Assembly: GCA_937898715.1 (NCBI GenBank)
Contig: CALEKA010000018.1
Span: forward strand, 1-35,324
Length of the DNA: 35,324 nt
Origin: an uncultured Prevotella sp.
GTDB lineage: Bacteria > Bacteroidota > Bacteroidia > Bacteroidales > Bacteroidaceae
Direction: 5' to 3'
Shown here: one piece after another, positions 31,584-35,324 of the stretch
Numbering within the stretch: the first letter of the stretch is position 1
How the letters are laid out: each line of letters begins with the position of its first letter
The notes under the pieces: generated by a model
The model's database searches: none
Seen by the model: only the letters and a program-made list of their open reading frames with translations
What the model was told of the DNA's origin: nothing
Position numbers and translations under genes: made by a program

Positions 31584-32891
31584 ATGGAACAACATTGTTT
31601 AGCTATAGTACGTAGGTCTGACTTAATAGACCTTTTTAAATTCGGCCACCTGACCGTTCATCAAGCCATTACCTTTGATGGCAATGTAGAAAAACATGCT
31701 GACGACGAACGCCTTTTCGACCTCGTCACTTGTCGCATGAACATGTACGACTACTCTTTCGAATACATGCTGTTGCATTTTACATGCTCCGTTTACAGCG
31801 GACTGTCCGTAAACGTCACAATCGAAAGGCTGCAGGCTGTATACGCTTTCGACGAAGAGACCAAGCGAGAATTTAGCTTGTCGTTCGACAAACGAATCAA
31901 TCTACAAGTTTCTCCGTGGGCAAAATTCTTTGATTCAAGGCATAAAGAGATGCAATTTGCTCAGCAACTGAAAGGTATTGACAACATTTGGAGAATCCTG
32001 CAGTTACCACGTGAACACCTTAAACGATGCAAGGACATTGTGCCTTATGACATATTAAAAGAAGCCTTCGAGCAGCAATATACGGGTATGAGGCTGGAAG
32101 GGAAACATTCCATCTGGGTGTACTTACTACGCTATGAACGCCATAGTTACTACCCTAAAGAACAAATGGGATTCTTTTGCGACATGATGCACACATACAT
32201 GAACTTCGCAAAGGAACAAGTGCTCGACGGAGAACAGGCAGAAAAATCCAATTTATACGGACAATTATCAAAGGAGGACAATTTCATTACACTTTACCAA
32301 AAAGCGTCAAAAACGCCCCTATCCGAGTTAACCCATCGGGCAAGCAATTGTGATTTCATCAAAGTTGCTCCTTTATTCTTACTGATGAAGGACTTGCTTG
32401 CTAACGGCATAACCTCTCAAAAGCTGGAAGAATGCAAGAGTCAGATCGCTTATGCTAAAGAGGACTTAAGTCCCGAATCTTCATTGGCATTCTATCTCAT
32501 TGGCTTCATCTTAGGACACGACAAAACATACTATGCTTATTATGACTGTCTTCCACTGCCATTTATGAAAAAAGGTAGCGAGCCCACTCCCTCCCTCATC
32601 TCTCAGCCACAAGAGAGGATAAATTTGCCAGGAAAAGAGTCTACTCCTAATAAGAATAAAACACCTTTTCAAGAAAAAAGTTATCAGAAAAGCGAAGCAA
32701 GCATTATCTTCTATATGCACAATGGCAAGAAAGGCAAGAACCGTATTCAATATGAAGCACACTCTGAGGAAGAAAAAATCAGTAAAGAGAAGCAAGGATA
32801 CAAGATTTATAAGGACAACAAAAGGCCAAAAGGCTGGGATCCTGTAAATGCATCTAATACTTGTGAAGACCAACATCCCACCATCCTATGA
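31584..32891 (+). CDS. Protein of unknown family, third gene of the Hsp70/helicase cassette
   Basis: A 435-residue protein I cannot assign. Residues 1-340 look like a folded, mostly helical domain with many aromatic residues (RMNMYDYSFEYMLLHFTCSV, HSIWVYLLRYERHSYYPKEQ). The last 95 residues are basic and low in complexity, rich in Lys and Gly (NKNKTPFQEKSYQKSEA, NGKKGKNRIQYEA), suggesting a disordered, nucleic-acid-contacting tail. No signal peptide, membrane span or known catalytic motif is visible. It follows the helicase by 15 bases and is closed by the terminator at 32964-33020. Confidence 0.85.
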   Translation: MEQHCLAIVRRSDLIDLFKFGHLTVHQAITFDGNVEKHADDERLFDLVTCRMNMYDYSFEYMLLHFTCSVYSGLSVNVTIERLQAVYAFDEETKREFSLSFDKRINLQVSPWAKFFDSRHKEMQFAQQLKGIDNIWRILQLPREHLKRCKDIVPYDILKEAFEQQYTGMRLEGKHSIWVYLLRYERHSYYPKEQMGFFCDMMHTYMNFAKEQVLDGEQAEKSNLYGQLSKEDNFITLYQKASKTPLSELTHRASNCDFIKVAPLFLLMKDLLANGITSQKLEECKSQIAYAKEDLSPESSLAFYLIGFILGHDKTYYAYYDCLPLPFMKKGSEPTPSLISQPQERINLPGKESTPNKNKTPFQEKSYQKSEASIIFYMHNGKKGKNRIQYEAHSEEEKISKEKQGYKIYKDNKRPKGWDPVNASNTCEDQHPTIL

Positions 32892-32963
32892 GATTAAAAA
32901 CTCAAATACAGATGATCATCATATAAAATTCTATTTCTGATTTTATAGAACCACGCTATATCA

Positions 32964-33020
32964 AAAGCTTGCCACACTACATCGAGCATACACCCGAATT
33001 AGTGGCAAGCTTTACTTTTT
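32964..33020 (+). terminator. Terminator of the Hsp70/helicase cassette
   Basis: A perfect 12-bp stem AAAGCTTGCCAC (32964-32975) with GTGGCAAGCTTT (33002-33013), 26-base loop, then ACTTTTTTG. It lies 72 bases past the last stop. Confidence 0.75.
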
Positions 33021-33043
33021 TGTATACCAATCTTGTAGATATA

Positions 33044-33075
33044 CAAAAGCCGCACCCATAGAGATAGGCGCGGCT
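33044..33075 (-). terminator. Terminator of the rpmB-rpmG-DUF4295 operon
   Basis: On the minus strand AGCCGCGCC pairs with GGGTGCGGCT (one G-T pair), followed by TTTTG. It converges with the cassette terminator 24 bases away. Confidence 0.7.
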
Positions 33076-33187
33076 ATATATGTAACATTAGTGTAAAGCT
33101 CATTTCACGAAGAGAATGCAGTATTGCACCGAATTGAGAAAGACTTTACGAATAATGTATGCTTAGATGATAAATCTTGTCGATAAA

Positions 33188-33346
33188 TTAGTTCTTGAAG
33201 AAGTCTTTTACAGCTTCGTTGGGAACCATCTGCTCGTCAAAGATATAAGCACCAGTCTTGGGGCTCTTTACCATCTTGATTACCTTGGTGTATGAACGTC
33301 CATCGGTCTTACCCTCCTGGAGCGTAGCGACTGTTTTCTTTGCCAT
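33188..33346 (-). CDS. DUF4295 family small protein
   Basis: A 52-residue basic protein (MAKKTVATLQEGKTDGRSYT, then KVIKMVKSPKTGAYIFDEQM, ending AVKDFFKN). It is the small DUF4295 protein found next to L28 and L33 throughout Bacteroidetes, and is presumed to be ribosome-associated. It starts 13 bases after the rpmG stop. It is too short for most gene callers' default cut-offs. Confidence 0.92.
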   Translation of the reverse strand: MAKKTVATLQEGKTDGRSYTKVIKMVKSPKTGAYIFDEQMVPNEAVKDFFKN

Positions 33347-33359
33347 GGTTTACTGTGGA

Positions 33360-33551
33360 TTATTTGATTTCTTTGTGGATGGTCATTCTCTTGAGGATGG
33401 GGTTGTACTTCTTCAACTCCAAACGCTCGGGAGTGTTCTTACGATTCTTCGTAGTGATATAACGAGAAGTTCCAGGAAGTCCACTTTCCTTCATTTCAGT
33501 GCATTCAAGAATCACCTGAACGCGATTGCCTTTAGCTTTCTTTCCAGCCAT
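33360..33551 (-). CDS. rpmG: 50S ribosomal protein L33
   Basis: A 63-residue large-subunit protein: VQVILECTEMKESGLPGTSR, YITTKNRKNTPERLELKKYN, ending RMTIHKEIK. The zinc-binding cysteine pairs of other L33 forms are absent (a single C), so this is the zinc-free form. It starts 13 bases after rpmB. Confidence 0.96.
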   Translation of the reverse strand: MAGKKAKGNRVQVILECTEMKESGLPGTSRYITTKNRKNTPERLELKKYNPILKRMTIHKEIK

Positions 33552-33564
33552 TGTTTTCTACTTT

Positions 33565-33825
33565 TTAGCCGATTACTTTAATATTTTTCCAATCGCAATA
33601 TCCCTTGGCTACAGCGCTCTGAAGAGCTGCATCCAAGCCGACCTTGTTGATAAGACGCAGACCTGCAGCGCTTACACGCAGTACAATCCAGCAGTCCTGT
33701 TCAACGTAGTAGAACTTCTTAGTAAACAAGTTTACATCAAACGAGCGCTTAGTGCGACGCTTCGAGTGAGAAACGTTGTTGCCAATCATGGCTTTCTTTC
33801 CTGTAATTTGACAAATCTTAGACAT
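33565..33825 (-). CDS. rpmB: 50S ribosomal protein L28
   Basis: An 86-residue protein starting MSKICQITGKKAMIGNNVSH and continuing SKRRTKRSFDVNLFTKKFYY, typical of L28. The frame is open to 33945, but ATG 33825 is the conserved start and leaves a leader of about 145 bases after the promoter, long enough for control by a ribosomal protein. Confidence 0.96.
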   Translation of the reverse strand: MSKICQITGKKAMIGNNVSHSKRRTKRSFDVNLFTKKFYYVEQDCWIVLRVSAAGLRLINKVGLDAALQSAVAKGYCDWKNIKVIG

Positions 33826-33975
33826 TGCTTTCGCTTTGTTTCTTTGTTGTGTGATTAGAGTGTAGCGGAGTGAGCAGAATCTCCTTCGTTGGGTTTCAGG
33901 CTTTGTTGTTGCGTAATCTTGGGGTGGTGTCCTTAAATTAACCAACAGCCGGACGTGCTATCCACTTACGAGGTG

Positions 33976-34006
33976 CAAAGTTACAAACTTTTTGATTCAC
34001 ACCAAA
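33976..34006 (-). promoter_or_regulatory. -33/-7 promoter of the ribosomal operon
   Basis: On the minus strand TTTG (34003-34006), 19 bases, TAACTTTG (33976-33983): a perfect consensus. Confidence 0.8.
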
Positions 34007-34105
34007 GTTTCGCGCCCATTTTTTTAGAAAAGAACTAAAAATCACAACTTCTGCGGTTCTCCTACCAACTCCAAGAATCTTCATCTCTATTATTACCACC
34101 CTTAG

Positions 34106-34674
34106 AATACTGCTGCTAACTCCCCACTCGGACAAATGGCCAACGCCACCAGACAAGCCCGACAAGCCATGGCAGAGTACGTAGACGAATATTCCGACAT
34201 GGCAGAACACACCGCAAGCATCACGAAATACACCAGACTGGCAAGAGACGAAGTAGACGCGCTCAACGAAAGCTTCAAGCAGATGGACACACGCACTCCA
34301 CGCGAGAAGCTCAACGAGCCGCAGGCCTCGAAGTGCAATCATTCACAAAGTTCCTCTCCTCCGATGCCAATGCCGCACTACCACAAATCCTTCAAGCACT
34401 CAACCAAGCCGGAGAAATGGACAAGCTCGCACCACTCCTCGGAGAAATAAATCTCAGCGGAGCAGGCGCCACACAGACACTATCCATACTGGCAGGCAAA
34501 CTATCCGATGTGAAAGACGCGCAATAGCAAGCAGCCGTAGCATTCCAACAAGGAACGTCATGCACCAACGAAGCTATACAAGCGAACATCACAGCACAAG
34601 CAGAACTCGAAAAGGCAAAAAAACGAATGAAGGATCTGCGAGTAGAACTTGGAGAGTTTGATGATTCGTCATGA
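34106..34674 (+). pseudogene. Decayed phage tail tape-measure gene fragment
   Basis: Two frames together spell part of a TP901-type tail tape-measure protein. The first (34106-34320, ATG 34136) reads ITKYTRLARDEVDALNESFK then QMDTRTPREKLNE. The second (about 34320-34674) reads GLEVQSFTKFLSSDANAALP, ALNQAGEMDKLAPLLGEINL, GTSCTNEAIQANITAQ and KAKKRMKDLRVELGE. The text between REKLNE and GLEVQSF that family members carry (about 100 residues or more) is missing, and the join shifts the frame. An in-frame TAG at 34525-34527 interrupts the second part at a position flanked by glutamines. No other phage gene is near. Confidence 0.72.
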
Positions 34675-34784
34675 GCCTACCGCAGAATAGTTACGACAAA
34701 GATACGCACTAATCATTATTTTTTTTACAAAGACAATAATTAGCACAGATACTTGATTAAGCGAACTCTGAATGAGTATTCACG

Positions 34785-34967
34785 CTATTTAGTCATATTT
34801 TCCCAAATACCACCATTACCGAAAGGACCTCGTCTATTTGATAATTGCGGTTCATTCTCTATCTTGACATCATCATGACACTTTAGCTTTGGGTCGCTTG
34901 ATGCTAAAATCAATGAAGGATGCAGACTTATGATATTACACGTGGGAGCGCTATAATTTGATTTCAT
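34785..34967 (-). CDS. Small Bacteroidales peptide of unknown function
   Basis: ATG 34967 gives 60 residues beginning MKSNYSAPTCNIISLHPSLI and continuing LASSDPK, ending QLSNRRGPFGNGGIWENMTK. The pattern MKxxYxAP, hydrophobic VIxLxxxxxLxxS, then a variable tail with a Gly-rich, Trp-containing end recurs in many short Bacteroidales proteins of unknown function. It lacks a standard signal peptide. A longer start at 35009 is possible. The gene stands alone. Confidence 0.55.
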   Translation of the reverse strand: MKSNYSAPTCNIISLHPSLILASSDPKLKCHDDVKIENEPQLSNRRGPFGNGGIWENMTK

Positions 34968-35324
34968 TTTATATGCATTTGAGGTGAATGACAGGTGCGT
35001 ATGCCTCATGAAAATTCCACTTTTGGGATGATGGACTTATACTGAGTATATTTAGCTTCGTAGAAAAGGTATTGGGCTTTGCATTTTCGAGTATGAAAGA
35101 GGACGCTTCATAACTTGAATAGTATTTGTTGGGTAATGTGCGGAGTTTGCATAGTAAAACGTTAGGATAAAGGTTGGGAATATCCTCTTTGTATTAGTTG
35201 GTCGAAACTTACGAACAAGTAGTGCATTACGAAAATGCTATAATACTTAGTTCTTTTGCCAAACTATTTCTTATCTTCTGCAAAGATAAACAAACATTTC
35301 TTATATATCTTAGTTTTTGTAAAT
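34968..35324. other. Noncoding right edge
   Basis: No gene, RNA or strong hairpin is seen. The stretch is AT-rich and may be the upstream region of the small peptide gene and of a gene beyond the window. Confidence 0.5.

Noticed and set aside
28561..33000. Att-site duplication of the ssrA 3' end marking the far edge of an integrated element
   Set aside because: By eye I found no second copy of the ssrA terminal sequence (GGTTCGAGCCCCTCCTGG) downstream, and there is no integrase in this interval.

Overview
The window looks like chromosomal DNA of a Bacteroidales bacterium, most likely in or near Prevotellaceae. The grounds are: many -33/-7 promoters of the Bacteroidetes type (TTTG, 19-21 bases, TAnnTTTG); no clear Shine-Dalgarno sequences; an RprX/RprY two-component pair; the L28-L33-DUF4295 ribosomal operon; HU-CCDC81 and DUF4827 proteins; and a tmRNA tag GENKFALAA. 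The species cannot be fixed from sequence alone.

Layout. 1-1145 holds the tail of an unidentified gene, a repeat-rich spacer and tRNA-Pro. 1146-3850 has housekeeping genes map, tsaD and a CinA/PncC amidohydrolase, closed by a strong terminator. 4050-7620 is accessory: an AAA-ATPase-like/PD-(D/E)XK protein and a lone tyrosine recombinase on the minus strand, followed by about 640 bases of noncoding DNA with short repeats. 7614-14496 is a plus-strand run: ftsY, rimO, three HU-superfamily genes (one plain, one with a membrane segment and LysM, one HU-CCDC81 with a membrane segment and SPOR), a zinc-ribbon/FHA protein and a small secreted protein. comF follows and converges with two envelope genes on the minus strand (a secreted protein and an HhH/beta-rich outer-membrane-type protein). 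A DUF4827 lipoprotein, 1.1 kb of repeats including a 232-bp nested palindrome, rprXY, and a membrane-anchored Ser/Thr kinase with a repeat-like outer domain follow. Two identical tRNA-Arg(ACG) genes and a YolD-like/UmuC-type polymerase pair lead to ssrA.

Downstream of ssrA (28562-33020) lies the most interesting accessory segment: a cluster of TGCACTTTA half-sites, then a three-gene cassette made of a 5'-truncated Hsp70-TPR gene, a compact superfamily 1 helicase and a 435-residue protein of no family I recognise, ended by a hairpin terminator. It converges with the ribosomal operon rpmB-rpmG-DUF4295. Beyond that operon is a decayed fragment of a phage tail tape-measure gene and a small peptide gene.

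How the parts may work together. The HU-LysM and HU-CCDC81-SPOR proteins each join a DNA-binding-type domain inside the cell to a peptidoglycan-binding domain outside the membrane, so they could tether the nucleoid to the wall. The Hsp70/helicase/unknown cassette, beside the common integration site ssrA, has the look of a conflict (defence) cassette whose first gene is damaged; that role is inference only.
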